A stretch of DNA of 64,000 nucleotides from Deltaproteobacteria bacterium (GTDB taxonomy: Bacteria; Desulfobacterota; Binatia; Binatales; Binataceae), in assembly GCA_021831785.1 (NCBI GenBank), contig JAKBMB010000011.1, forward strand, positions 62,001 to 126,000. Reading direction: 5' to 3'. The translations under genes and the position numbers were made by a program. This document shows positions 42,268 to 51,043 of the stretch, piece by piece; the stretch's first letter is position 1; every line of letters starts with the position of its first letter. Below the pieces are notes generated by a model, which searched no databases, was not told where the DNA came from, and worked only from the letters and a program-made list of their open reading frames with translations.

Positions 42268-44091
42268 TCAAGAGGACGTGCGCTCGGCGCCAAACATGGA
42301 TTCGATTTCTTTCTGATGATGGCGTTGAATGACCTTGCGCCGCACTTTGAGGGTCGGCGTTAGTTCGTCGCGTTCTTGCGAGAAGCTTTGGTCAATCAGG
42401 TAGAACGCGCCAATCCGCTCGTGGCTTGCCAAGTTGCGATTAATCTCGCGCAGGCGGCGCGAATAGAAGTTGCGAATCTCGGCGTTGCGCGCAAGCTCGC
42501 TATGTTCGGCGTGTTCGAGCTTGTGCTCCTTCGCGTAACTTTTTAGGGCGTCGAAATCGGGCACCAGCAGCGCGCCCAGATGCTTGCGGTCGTCGCCGAC
42601 CACGCAGGCCTGTGCGATAAAGGGATCGCTGGTAAGCTTGCCTTCCAGATAAACCGGCGAAACGTTCTTACCGCCGGACAACACGATAATCTCTTTTTTC
42701 CGCTCGTGGATCGCGATAAATCCCTCGGCGTCAATCGTTGCCAGATCGCCGGTGCGAAGCCAGCCGTCCGGATCGAGGACCTCGCGGGTTTCCTCCTCGC
42801 GCTTGTAGTAGCCCTTCATCACGCTTGGTCCCCTGACAAGCAGCTCGCCGTCGGGAGCCAAAGCGACCTCGACGTTCGCTAGCGGCAGACCGACCGTGCC
42901 GGGTCGGGTCCGCCCGTGAAGATTTACCGACACCACCGGTCCGGCCTCGGTAAGACCGTAGCCTTCGACGATCGGAACTTCAGCCGCCGCCAGAAAACTG
43001 AAGGTGTCGAGCGAAAGCGCGGCGCCTCCACAGATGAGATAGCGCAGGCGCGCGCCGAATAAAGCGCGAATTTTGGCAAACACCAGCCGGCGAAACAAAG
43101 CCATCCCAAGCGCGATATGCGCCGGCGGCCGCTTCCCACGAAAGCGAAATTCGGCCGCCCGGCTGCCGACCCGCATCGCCGCTTCGAACAGCTTTCTTCG
43201 ATACGCCGGCGCTTCTTCGACCGTGCGCCTGACCCGGTCGCGGACTACTTCCAGCAAGCGCGGCACGGTAAGAAAATGTGTCGGCTGGACCTCGCGCAGG
43301 TTCTGCGCCAGTTGGGAGAGCCCTTGAGCGTATGAAATCACGCCGCCGACGGCCAGCGGAGTGTAATAACCCGCGGTCCGCTCGAAAGCGTGCGCCAAGG
43401 GTAAAAAGGAAAGCAACTCATCGCTGCCGGAGAGACTTATCGCCGTGGCACTGGCCTCGCAGTTGGCCAGCAGATTGCCGTGCGTCAGCATTACGCCCTT
43501 GGGCGAGCCGGTGGTGCCCGAGGTATAGATGATCGTTGCCAGGGAATCCCGGCTGCCTTCGAATTGCGCAGCCGGCTGCTCGCTGTCGAAGGCGCTAAGC
43601 GCAAGCATCGCCGGCGTTGAGCCCGGTCCGCCTGCCGACTGCTGTCCGCCGCCATCGGGATGCATCTGCACGATATACTTGAGCGCCTTGAGGCCGCCGC
43701 TTAGCGCCGAAATCTTTTGCGCAGCCGCCTCGCCGTAGACCGCGGCAACAGAGGCCTGCGAGTCGTTGAGGATAAACTGGGTTTCCTCCGCGCTGATCGT
43801 GGTGTAGAGCGGCACGATCGCGGCGCCCAACCCCAGTCCCGCCTGATCGACGACCACCCATTGTGGGCAGTTCTCGGCAATAATCGCGATCTTGTCGCCG
43901 GGCTTAAGCCCGAGCCTGAGCAAGCCGGCGCGTATGCGCCCCGCCGCCTTGGCCACTTCGGCCCACGTGTACGCGCGCCACTCTGCGCCGTACTTTTCCT
44001 TAAGAAAAGGGCGCTCACCAAGCGCCTGGGCCTGGCGCTCGAAGAGCGCGCCGATGGTCGCCTCGGGAATCGTTCGGCTCATGGCAAGCAT
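42268..44091 (-). CDS. Long-chain acyl-CoA synthetase (AMP-forming, FadD15-like)
   Basis: 607 residues. The P-loop is TIIYTSGTTGSPKGVMLTHGN (read as IYTSGTTGSPKG then VMLTH, about 187-207), the adenylate site is VEGYGLTEAGPVVSVN and GWLRTGDLATIDAEGF, and the C-terminal lysine region is IKTSGGKNV-like (IIVLSGGKNVSPVYLE). These define an AMP-binding long-chain acyl-CoA synthetase. It activates fatty acids for degradation or lipid synthesis. It is convergent with greA and divergent from ctaA; the 440 bases upstream hold no clear promoter. Confidence 0.92.
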   Translation of the reverse strand: MLAMSRTIPEATIGALFERQAQALGERPFLKEKYGAEWRAYTWAEVAKAAGRIRAGLLRLGLKPGDKIAIIAENCPQWVVVDQAGLGLGAAIVPLYTTISAEETQFILNDSQASVAAVYGEAAAQKISALSGGLKALKYIVQMHPDGGGQQSAGGPGSTPAMLALSAFDSEQPAAQFEGSRDSLATIIYTSGTTGSPKGVMLTHGNLLANCEASATAISLSGSDELLSFLPLAHAFERTAGYYTPLAVGGVISYAQGLSQLAQNLREVQPTHFLTVPRLLEVVRDRVRRTVEEAPAYRRKLFEAAMRVGSRAAEFRFRGKRPPAHIALGMALFRRLVFAKIRALFGARLRYLICGGAALSLDTFSFLAAAEVPIVEGYGLTEAGPVVSVNLHGRTRPGTVGLPLANVEVALAPDGELLVRGPSVMKGYYKREEETREVLDPDGWLRTGDLATIDAEGFIAIHERKKEIIVLSGGKNVSPVYLEGKLTSDPFIAQACVVGDDRKHLGALLVPDFDALKSYAKEHKLEHAEHSELARNAEIRNFYSRRLREINRNLASHERIGAFYLIDQSFSQERDELTPTLKVRRKVIQRHHQKEIESMFGAERTSS

Positions 44092-44531
44092 TTCCCCGCG
44101 CCGAGGCGCAATCGTCCGGCAAGCCGGATTGTGCCGACGATGTCGGTGGTTAAGACCGGCAGGCGGTGGCCGGCGGACTTCATCCGAAAGGCGGTTGTGA
44201 CGCTACACAGCGGAATCATAATGGCCTGGCCCGTGCCCTGATTGCTCATGGATGCGGATAGTCGTCATGTGCTGTGCGCGCCTCTCAGCGGCGTGACGCC
44301 CGCGCTTGCGCGACGAGCATGATACCGCACCGGCTTGCATGATCACCGAGCGGCTTGGAGGTAAAGCCATATCCCCGTACCGAACAGTGGGTTGAGCCGC
44401 AAGGGCGCTTTAAATCGCATTCCCTCCCCGTTCAGGATAGGTAATAATAAGAGCCTCAAGCGCGTCAAGTGCGGCGGTCTTGCTTTCGCGGGGGCTGAGA
44501 AGATGCAGATAAGCCATGGGCGGCGGTTTTG
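44092..44531. other. Divergent intergenic gap between acyl-CoA synthetase and ctaA
   Basis: About 440 bases without a supported gene. There is an AT-rich patch (GGTAATAATAAG near 44450) that might carry a -10 for ctaA, but no matching -35 at proper spacing. Nothing else is recognised. Confidence 0.4.
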
Positions 44532-45527
44532 ATGTCTGAGCGCGCAGAACCTCGGCATGGGCCAAAGGCGAGCGCCGTCCACCGCTTCGCGCTGTTCACC
44601 GCCGCGGCAACTTTCGCGCTGATTTTTGTCGGCGGCTTGGTGACTTCGACCGGCTCGGCGTTAGCCGTACCGGACTGGCCGCTCTCGTTCGGCGGCTTGT
44701 TTCCTCGGATGACCGGCGGAGTGCTCTACGAACATGGCCATCGTATGGTCGCCGGGCTGGTGACGATTCTCACCTTGATGCTAACGGTGTGGATCGTGCG
44801 CCGGGAGCCGCGCTATGGCGTGCGGTTGATGGCGGTCAGCGCCTTGTGTTTGATTCTTGTGCAAGCGCTGCTGGGGGGGCTCACCGTGCTATTCAAGCTG
44901 CCCCTTGCGATAGCAGTTGCGCACGCCGCCTGCGCGCAGGCTTTCTTTTGCCTGATGGTTGCCTTGTGCGTCGTCACCAATCCGCACTGGACCGAGGGCG
45001 AGGCGCGCGTGGTCGACCGGGCTTCGCTCCCGCTGGCGAGCTTGGCCGCGTTGACCACGGCCGTCATATATACGCAGATTTTGGCCGGCGCGCTGATGCG
45101 CCATATGGGTGCCGGGCTGGTGATCCCCGACTTTCCGCTCTCCTTTGGCCGTCTCGTGCCGCCGCGTTTTCCGGCTCCTGTGGCGGTCAATTTCGCTCAT
45201 CGCGTGGGCGCGCTCTTAGTAATCGTCCTGGTCGCCTGGACGGTGGCTAGGGTGGCGCGTTTTTACCGCCATCAGCTCCGGCTTTACCGCATAGCGCTCG
45301 CGCTCGGGGCGTTGCTGGCGGTGCAAATAAGCCTGGGCGCGCTGACGGTCTGGAGCGGCCGGGCCGTGATCCCGACCACGGCTCACGTCGCGATCGGGGC
45401 GGCGCTGCTGGCGGTGAGCTTGACGCTTGCGGTTAGGGCTCATCATCTGACGCGCGCGCATACCGCGAGCAGCGCGGCCCTGGATCGCGCGGAGATGGAG
45501 ACGGCTCAAGGACGGGCTGGCGCGTGA
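44532..45527 (+). CDS. ctaA: Haem A synthase CtaA (COX15)
   Basis: 331 residues from the ATG at 44532. Eight hydrophobic segments. SAVHRFALFTAAATFALIFVGGLVTSTGSALAVPDWP is split over the first helix, with GGVLYEHGHRMVAGLVTILT (haem-ligand histidine motif), then LLGGLTVLFKLPLAIAVAHA and VAVNFAHRVGALLVIVLVAW in the second half. It oxidises haem O to haem A in the membrane for aa3-type cytochrome oxidase. The stop overlaps ctaB by four bases. Confidence 0.92.
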   Translation: MSERAEPRHGPKASAVHRFALFTAAATFALIFVGGLVTSTGSALAVPDWPLSFGGLFPRMTGGVLYEHGHRMVAGLVTILTLMLTVWIVRREPRYGVRLMAVSALCLILVQALLGGLTVLFKLPLAIAVAHAACAQAFFCLMVALCVVTNPHWTEGEARVVDRASLPLASLAALTTAVIYTQILAGALMRHMGAGLVIPDFPLSFGRLVPPRFPAPVAVNFAHRVGALLVIVLVAWTVARVARFYRHQLRLYRIALALGALLAVQISLGALTVWSGRAVIPTTAHVAIGAALLAVSLTLAVRAHHLTRAHTASSAALDRAEMETAQGRAGA

Positions 45528-46426
45528 GTCATCCGGCTGCCGATACGGCGTTAGGAATGGCCCGCCCGCTCAATCGAGCGGGCGACTACCTTGCGCTGAC
45601 CAAGCCGCGCATCGTCGCGATGGTGCTGGTGACGTCATCATCGGGCTTCTATCTCGCGTCCGGCGCCGCGTTAGATTCCTTTCTGGGCGTAAAATTGGTG
45701 CTGGGAACTGCGCTCTCTGCCGCCGGCACGCTCACCTTAAACCAGTACATGGAACGGCGGGCCGACGGCCTGATGCTGAGGACGCGCGGCAGGCCTTTGC
45801 CCGACGGCCGTTTGCGCCCGATCGAGGCGCTGGTCTTCGGGCTTAGCTTGATGGCGAGTGGATGGGTGGTGCTTGCCGCCACGGTCAGTTGGCCGGCGGC
45901 GGCGATTACGGCCGCCGTGGGCATGATTTACCTGCTCGCGTACACGCCGCTTAAATATCACTCGGCGTTCTGCACGGTGGTCGGCGCGGTCTCGGGAGCC
46001 CTGCCGCCGGTGGCGGGCTGGGCGGCGGTAAGCAGCCTGGCCAGGCCGGCGCCTTGGCTGCTGTTCGGGATCATGTTTTTCTGGCAATTTCCGCACACCT
46101 TTGCGATCGCTCGGCTCTATCGCGAGGACTTCGCGCGCGCGCGCGTGCGTTTTTTGCCGGTGCTCGACGAAGAGGGATGGTTGACTGGCCGACGCGTGAT
46201 TGAAACTTGCCTGGCCCTGTTTGCGGTGAGCGTGCTGCCGGTGTTTGCGGGTGTCGCGGGCCGGGTCTACGGTCTGGTGGCCGTAGCGGCGGGAGCCGCG
46301 ATGCTCTTTTACGGCGTCACCATGGCGTGCCGGCCGAGCGAGCGAAATGTCGCGCGCCGCCTGCTATTCGCCTCGCTAATCTATCTGCCGCTGGTTCTGC
46401 TCGCGCTGATTCTCGACCGCGCCTGA
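45524..46426 (+). CDS. ctaB: Protohaem IX farnesyltransferase CtaB (haem O synthase)
   Basis: 300 residues from GTG 45524. DYLALTKPRIVAMVLVTSSSG is the family start, NQYMERRADGLMLRTRGRPL is the prenyl-diphosphate/Mg binding motif, and YTPLKYHSAFCTVVGAVSGA then LPPVAGWAA lies in the later helices. Eight or nine membrane helices. It farnesylates haem B to haem O, the step before CtaA. The two genes overlap and form an operon. Confidence 0.94.
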   Translation: MSHPAADTALGMARPLNRAGDYLALTKPRIVAMVLVTSSSGFYLASGAALDSFLGVKLVLGTALSAAGTLTLNQYMERRADGLMLRTRGRPLPDGRLRPIEALVFGLSLMASGWVVLAATVSWPAAAITAAVGMIYLLAYTPLKYHSAFCTVVGAVSGALPPVAGWAAVSSLARPAPWLLFGIMFFWQFPHTFAIARLYREDFARARVRFLPVLDEEGWLTGRRVIETCLALFAVSVLPVFAGVAGRVYGLVAVAAGAAMLFYGVTMACRPSERNVARRLLFASLIYLPLVLLALILDRA

Positions 46427-46548
46427 GAAGCTGCGGCAAGCTCAGTGCTCTGCTCCATGGATATCGATTCGGAATCCTACGCCCTCACCCTGACCCTCTC
46501 CCGCAAAACAACGCGGGCGCGGGGACAGAAAGCGCGCCCATCCTATCA

Positions 46549-46629
46549 CCTCTCCCGCGCGCGCGGCGGAAGGCCGCGTGCGCAAGCCGGGAGAGGTCGG
46601 ACCGCGATTTACTTCGTAAATCCCGGTCC
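46549..46629. repeat. REP-like repeat element with two hairpins between ctaB and the DUF420 gene
   Basis: CCTCTCCCG (46549-46557) pairs with CGGGAGAGG (46588-46596), with a nearly self-complementary GC-rich interior (GCGCGCGGC with GCCGCGTGCGC). A second hairpin follows: GGACCG-cg-ATTTAC-ttc-GTAAAT-cc-CGGTCC (46599-46629). CCTCACCCTGACCCTCTCCC upstream (46483-46502) echoes the same unit. Such CCCTCTCCC/GGGAGAGG modules are typical dispersed intergenic repeats; no other copy lies in this window. Confidence 0.6.
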
Positions 46630-46681
46630 GGGTGATGGGGGAATAGCGCTAAAGGCGTTAGGCATGGGCGCGGATTGAGCA

Positions 46682-47113
46682 ATGCTCTCGCTTGACGATC
46701 TGCCGGCGCTCAATGCCGGTTTGAACGGGCTTGCGGCTTGTCTGCTCTTGGCAGGCTACGCTTTCATTCGTCGCCGGCACATCCCGGCCCATCGCGCGTG
46801 CATGGTTTCGGCGTTCGTAGTTTCCAGCGCCTTCCTTGTTTCCTACTGCATCTACCATTATCACGTCGGTGACGTCCCCTTTCGCGGTCGCGGATGGGTC
46901 CGTCCGCTCTATTTCACGATTCTGATCACTCACGTAAGTTTGGCGGTGACGATAATCCCGCTGGTCTTGATTACGCTGTGGCGCGCTATTACCGGGCGCT
47001 TTGCCGCGCATCGTAAGATCGCTCGCGTGACCTTTCCGCTCTGGCTCTACGTATCCGTCACGGGGGTCGCCGTCTATCTGATGCTCTTCCGCTGGTACGC
47101 GGCCAAAGGCTAA
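46682..47113 (+). CDS. DUF420 membrane protein (CtaM-like)
   Basis: 143 residues with four membrane helices: LNAGLNGLAACLLLAGYAFI, HRACMVSAFVVSSAFLVSYC, FTILITHVSLAVTIIPLVLI and FPLWLYVSVTGVAVYLMLF. The sequence YHYHVGDVPFRGRGWVRPLY and FTILITHVSLA carries the conserved histidines of DUF420. Members such as CtaM are needed for assembly of aa3-type haem-copper oxidases. Placement after ctaA-ctaB supports this role, although a 255-base repeat-bearing gap intervenes. Confidence 0.85.
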   Translation: MLSLDDLPALNAGLNGLAACLLLAGYAFIRRRHIPAHRACMVSAFVVSSAFLVSYCIYHYHVGDVPFRGRGWVRPLYFTILITHVSLAVTIIPLVLITLWRAITGRFAAHRKIARVTFPLWLYVSVTGVAVYLMLFRWYAAKG

Positions 47114-47316
47114 GGCTTCGGCGCGCGCTCGCACTTGGATTCTCTTAACTCGCGCCCGCACCCTGCGCGGAGTATGCTCATGCTGGAAGGGCTTGGCGGC
47201 TGCGAGGGCCGAGCACCAGCGGGATTGGGCACGTAGCTGGTAGGTATCAAAGCTCCGTCCAGGGTCTGATAGTCTCGCGGCTGCGACGGCGTGTATAGCT
47301 GCGGAGTCAGAAAGCG

Positions 47317-47748
47317 ATGAAAGAGAGACTTCAGGGCGATCTCAAGATTTCGATGAAAAGCGGCGACACGATCCGCACCATGACTATACGCGGCGTGCTC
47401 GCTGAAGTTACGCGGCTGGAAAAGGAATTGCGCCGCCCCGCCAATGAAACCGAAGTCCTTCAGGTGATCAAGCGAGAACGCTCCCAACGCGACGAGGCGC
47501 TCTCGTTCGCGCGCCAGGGCGGGCGCGCGGACCTCGTATCGCAGTATGAAAAGGAAGCCGAGGTGCTCGACGGCTATATGCCGGCGAAGCTCGATCCGAC
47601 CGAGCTTAAGGCGGCGATCTCGGCGGAGGTCGAGAAGGGGGAGCTTCAACTCGGCAGTATTATGAAGGCACTTAAGGCCCGCTTCGGCGCGCGCCTGGAC
47701 GGCAAGACCGCAAGCGAGATGGTCAAGCAGGCACTCGGCCAAGGGTGA
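47317..47748 (+). CDS. GatB/YqeY domain protein
   Basis: 143 residues. MKERLQGDLKISMKSGDTIR then TMTIRGVLAEVTRLEKEL is the YqeY start (the K-rich helical part), followed by LVSQYEKEAEVLDGYMPAKL, DPTELKAAISAEVEKG and GKTASEMVKQALG. The fold matches the tail of GatB; in amidotransferases it contacts tRNA, while the free protein's role is unclear. It is followed by the epoxide hydrolase after 16 bases and may be co-transcribed with it. Confidence 0.88.
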   Translation: MKERLQGDLKISMKSGDTIRTMTIRGVLAEVTRLEKELRRPANETEVLQVIKRERSQRDEALSFARQGGRADLVSQYEKEAEVLDGYMPAKLDPTELKAAISAEVEKGELQLGSIMKALKARFGARLDGKTASEMVKQALGQG

Positions 47749-47764
47749 AACAGATGGGGCCTCG

Positions 47765-48922
47765 TTGAATCCGCAACGCGCAAAACCATTTAAAATCACC
47801 GTGGCGCAGGAAGCGCTGGACGACTTGCGCGAGCGTTTGGCGCGCGTGCGCCTGCCCGATGAGGTCGCCGAAGCAGACTGGGAGTACGGCACTAATCTGG
47901 CCTACATGAAAGAGCTTTTGGATTACTGGCGCAACACCTACAACTGGCGCCGTCACGAGCAAGAGCTCAATCGCCTAAGCCATTACACGGCCGAGGTCGA
48001 AGGCCTCGAGATCCACTTTGTCCACCAGGTGGGACGCGGACCGCGCCCGAAACCGCTTTTGATGCTGCACGGCTGGCCAGGTTCGGTATATGAATTTATG
48101 CGCATCGTGCCGCTTTTGACCGATCCGGCGGCGGGTGGCGCGGCCGCCGGTGACTCGTTCACCGTGATCGCGCCGTCCTTGCCGGGCTACGGCTTTTCTG
48201 AACGGCCTTGCGCGCCAGGGATGAACGTTGCGGCGATCGGCGAAATAATGTTTAAGCTTATGACCGAGGCGCTCGGCTACCAACGCTTCGCCGCGCAAGG
48301 CGGCGACTGGGGCGCGGTTGTCGCTTCGCGCCTGGCCAAGGCGCATCCGGAGCACGTTCTCGGGTTGCATCTTAATATGGTTGGAGCGTTTCCGGCCCAA
48401 GGGCGGAATTTTTCAAGCTTGGGCGAGGCGGAGACGCGGTTCCTCGAAGAGGCCGAGCGTTTTCGCCGCGCCGAAGCGGGATATCAGGCGATTCAAGGCA
48501 CCAAGCCGCAGACGCTCGCCTACGCACTCAACGATTCGCCGCTAGGACTGGCGGCCTGGATTGTGGAGAAATTCAGAACCTGGAGCGACTGCGGGGGCGA
48601 GGTTGAGCGCTGCTTTAGCAAGGACCAGCTCCTGACCAATGTTCTTATTTACTGGTTCACCGAGACCATAGGCTCGTCAATCCGCCTATATTGCGAGGAG
48701 CGTCGCCGCCCCTGGCGCCTGGCGCCGGGAGAGAAGGTGGAAGTGCCGACCGCGCTGGCGGTATTTCCTAAGGAAATACTGCGGCCGCCCAGGAGCTGGA
48801 TCGAGCGGCTGTACAATCTCAGGCGCTGGACGGAGATGGCCTCAGGCGGCCATTTTGCGGCGATGGAGCAGCCCGAGGCCCTGGCCGCGGATATCCGGGC
48901 CTTTCTGCGTGACTTAAACTGA
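47765..48922 (+). CDS. Epoxide hydrolase (alpha/beta hydrolase, EphX-type N-terminus)
   Basis: 385 residues from TTG 47765. The N-terminal EHN region (FKITVAQEALDDLRERLARV then RLPDEVAEADWEYG) is typical of microsomal-type epoxide hydrolases. HGWPGS (about 102-107) forms the oxyanion hole, GGDWGA (about 179-184) holds the nucleophilic aspartate, and GGHFAAMEQP near the end holds the catalytic histidine. It opens epoxides to diols. No pathway partner is adjacent. Confidence 0.9.
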   Translation: MNPQRAKPFKITVAQEALDDLRERLARVRLPDEVAEADWEYGTNLAYMKELLDYWRNTYNWRRHEQELNRLSHYTAEVEGLEIHFVHQVGRGPRPKPLLMLHGWPGSVYEFMRIVPLLTDPAAGGAAAGDSFTVIAPSLPGYGFSERPCAPGMNVAAIGEIMFKLMTEALGYQRFAAQGGDWGAVVASRLAKAHPEHVLGLHLNMVGAFPAQGRNFSSLGEAETRFLEEAERFRRAEAGYQAIQGTKPQTLAYALNDSPLGLAAWIVEKFRTWSDCGGEVERCFSKDQLLTNVLIYWFTETIGSSIRLYCEERRRPWRLAPGEKVEVPTALAVFPKEILRPPRSWIERLYNLRRWTEMASGGHFAAMEQPEALAADIRAFLRDLN

Positions 48923-49062
48923 GGAACGCGCGAGCATCGAGATCGTGCGCGCCCGGCTGACGGCATCGGAACCTCGCGAAGCGGGAATTAACGCGCCGAT
49001 CATCGTCGCCTCCGCGTCGCGGCGCCAATAAGACGGCGGCGAGTGCGCGGCCGTTGCGATAA

Positions 49063-49419
49063 ATGAATAACACGATGACGCCACTTAGCGTGCAGGACCG
49101 GATTTTGGTCGTTGACCGCAGACTGTTTCGCGAAGACACGACGCGGCTGTTTGTGGGCGTGGTTGAGGCCTACGACAAATATGTCGTCAGGGCGCGGGGC
49201 TACACTTATTTTGTCGATCCGTATCAGGTCGGCGGCACCGGCCGGCGAGTTGAGGAACGCGTCCGTTTAGTGTCGCTTTTGGCAGGCGAGGTGGTCTACG
49301 CACTGCCGTCTGACACGGACGTGCCGAGCGTGCAGATCAAATGCTCTCCCAAGGCTTTAGTGCTGACCGACAATAAGAGCGTAACGCTGGACCTCAGCGA
49401 ATGGCTTTACAGAGGCTAG
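49063..49419 (+). CDS. Uncharacterised 118-residue beta-rich protein
   Basis: I do not recognise this protein. The sequence (QDRILVVDRRLFREDTTRLF, then VGVVEAYDKYVVRARGYTYF and LVSLLAGEVVYALPSDTDVP) suggests a small all-beta, Sm/SH3-like fold. No signal peptide or membrane segment is visible. The frame is clean and codon use looks like its neighbours. It lies at the left end of an accessory patch, with no coupling to either side. Confidence 0.6.
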   Translation: MNNTMTPLSVQDRILVVDRRLFREDTTRLFVGVVEAYDKYVVRARGYTYFVDPYQVGGTGRRVEERVRLVSLLAGEVVYALPSDTDVPSVQIKCSPKALVLTDNKSVTLDLSEWLYRG

Positions 49420-49451
49420 GGGCTCCGACCAGCGCCGCCGCCTGACGCGCG

Positions 49452-49574
49452 ATGGGCCCGGGCAGTGAAGAGCGCTCACTGCCGGAAATCATCATCGGCC
49501 ATATCTCCGCCCGCCCAGGCTCGGTGGAAGATCGGCAGGCCGATCTGTTCAAGACCAAGGCGGAGGGAGGCTAA
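49452..49574 (+). CDS. Possible 40-residue ORF, perhaps a gene remnant
   Basis: ATG 49452 to TAA 49574. The product begins MGPGSEERSLPEIIIGHISA and ends RQADLFKTKAEGG. It has the look of a C-terminal tail of a larger protein, since a stop (TGA 49443-49445) closes the frame just upstream. It could be debris of a lost gene such as those that accompany DUF499 ATPases. I cannot confirm that. Confidence 0.2.
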   Translation: MGPGSEERSLPEIIIGHISARPGSVEDRQADLFKTKAEGG

Positions 49575-49582
49575 AAACTCCG

Positions 49583-50147
49583 ATGAGTTGGGACAACTTG
49601 CTGAGCGGCCTACTCGGTTCCGTTATCGGAGGGATCATTGGTGCAATTGTCGGCTTTCTTGGGTCACGCCGTCTGCAGCGAGACACCGAAGAGAGCCAAC
49701 GAAAGGCGGCGGGCCGCGCCGTATTAGCTGAGATGTTCACGAACGCCGATCGTGCCCTCAGCGCCGAATCGACCCGGGTGCTTCATGAATTTCTGGACGC
49801 CGCTTGGCGGGCTCAGTTACCTCTAGTTGCCCGGTCATTAACGTGGCCGAATCTGAAAAAGGTCGTCAGCGCCTACGACGCTGCGGCTAGAGCGTTTGAA
49901 AACGCAGAGAACGAGACCCGAAAATTGGACGACAGGCAACGCGCTATACGCGAGCAGCCGTGAAATCGAGAAGCGGCGTCGAAAGATCGACGCGTGGTTT
50001 AGAACAGTAGCGCGCGAGTGGGTTGAAGCAATGCGCGTGCTTCGGAGCGCAACTATCGATTGTGACGAGCGCCAGGCTTTTGACGAAGATTTTCGCAAGC
50101 TCGAAGAGCGGTTGAAGTCCGCCAATGCCTTGGGAGAACTCGACTAA
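49583..50147 (+). pseudogene. Membrane-anchored hypothetical protein interrupted by a frameshift
   Basis: Frame one (49583-49963) gives 126 residues: a membrane helix (LLSGLLGSVIGGIIGAIVGF) then a helical cytoplasmic part (AVLAEMFTNADRALSAESTR, PNLKKVVSAYDAAARAFENA), ending early at EQP. Frame two, one base over, continues without gap from about 49940 (ALYASSREIEKRRRKIDAWF then VAREWVEAMRVLRSATID) to TAA/TAG at 50147. Read together they form one plausible ~185-residue helical protein. A single-base indel near 49930-49950, real or a sequencing error, explains the break. Function unknown. Its stop overlaps the DUF433 start. Confidence 0.6.
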
Positions 50148-50389
50148 TGGAAATTCGGCACCATCTTTTTGATCGCATCACGATGGACCCCGAGAAGTGC
50201 TTCGGGAAGCCGTGTATCCGGGGAATGCGGATTCCCGTGACCACCGTGCTCGCATTTTTGAGCGGCGGCATGAGCATCGAAGAGATGCTCAAGCAATGGC
50301 CCGAGCTGGAGCGCGAAGACATTTACCAGGCGCTCGGTTTCGCCGCCGCCCTGATGGAGGAGAAGGTCGTTCCGCTGGAGCACCAGTGA
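50147..50389 (+). CDS. DUF433 antitoxin
   Basis: 80 residues. [20 protein letters not shown] then [20 protein letters not shown] is the DUF433 signature (DPxxxxGxPxIxGTRIxVxxIL..L..G.s.eEi), followed by the helix-turn-helix part [22 protein letters not shown]433 proteins act as antitoxins and DNA-binding autoregulators paired with DUF5615 proteins. It overlaps the next gene by four bases (GTGA). Confidence 0.88.
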   Translation: MEIRHHLFDRITMDPEKCFGKPCIRGMRIPVTTVLAFLSGGMSIEEMLKQWPELEREDIYQALGFAAALMEEKVVPLEHQ

Positions 50390-50760
50390 AATTCCTCCTC
50401 AACATGAATCTGCCGCGGGCGCTTGGACGAATGCTCGCTCCCGCAGGCCACGAGTGGCGGCACGCCGGGGACATCGGAGTGGCGCGAGCGAGCGACGCGA
50501 GCATCCTCGCCGAAGCAAAAAGTCGAAAAGAATGCGTGATCACGCACGATCTGGATTACGGACAGCTGCTCGCCTTCTCCGGTGATTCAGCGCCATCGGT
50601 GCTGATTCTCCGCGTGCGTTGTGCGGACACCAGGTCAATGCATGAGCGAATGACAAGTGCTTGGGGCCCGATCGAAGAAGCGCTCACAAGCGGCGCCGTC
50701 GTTGTGATCGAAGAGGCGGCGACGCGCATACGCCGATTGCCCATCGCGAAGGACCAGTGA
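50386..50760 (+). CDS. DUF5615 PIN-like toxin
   Basis: 124 residues from GTG 50386. [20 protein letters not shown] then [20 protein letters not shown] is the DUF5615 start (xFLxDxxLPxxLxxxL...GH.....D), although the first acidic residue reads N here. [20 protein letters not shown] carries the conserved D-x-D/x pair (THDLDYG). PIN-like proteins are often RNases. With the DUF433 gene it forms a type II toxin-antitoxin pair. Loss of the first aspartate could weaken activity. Confidence 0.85.
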   Translation: MKFLLNMNLPRALGRMLAPAGHEWRHAGDIGVARASDASILAEAKSRKECVITHDLDYGQLLAFSGDSAPSVLILRVRCADTRSMHERMTSAWGPIEEALTSGAVVVIEEAATRIRRLPIAKDQ

Positions 50761-50800
50761 CCAAGAATAACTCTGCGGGGGATCTGAAACATTGCCAACC

Positions 50801-51043
50801 ATGAGCAAACTCGCGTGGACGCCTTGGCATAAGGTCGTCAAAATTCGTCCGGACCTGAAGTCCGGCGAGCTTTCGCTGAATATCTTCGCGGCTGATCTCT
50901 ATGATGTGGCGATGGGCAAGGCGACGCTGGTCTATCAGGACGCGCGCGAGTTCTTCTCGCGCGCCTATCCGACCTTCAACCTGCGCGAGCTACCGGCGGT
51001 CAAGGAATTCATCGAGCATATCGGTATTGAGGACGGCTCATGA
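50801..51043 (+). CDS. DUF499-type protein, N-terminal fragment only
   Basis: 80 residues from ATG 50801. WTPWHKVVKIRPDLKSGELS then LNIFAADLYDVAMGKATLVYQDAREFFSRAYPTFNLREL resembles the N-terminus of DUF499 ATPases (WxxVxxLRxDLxxGELxxxxFAADLxxVxxGxAxxxYxdPxeFFxxTYPTxxLrxL). Full proteins have ~1000 residues with a P-loop just after this point; here the frame ends after 20 more residues. DUF499 ATPases accompany DNA methylases and helicases in defence operons, so this is probably a relic. It overlaps the PKD gene by four bases, which hints that the short form is still translated. Confidence 0.55.
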   Translation: MSKLAWTPWHKVVKIRPDLKSGELSLNIFAADLYDVAMGKATLVYQDAREFFSRAYPTFNLRELPAVKEFIEHIGIEDGS

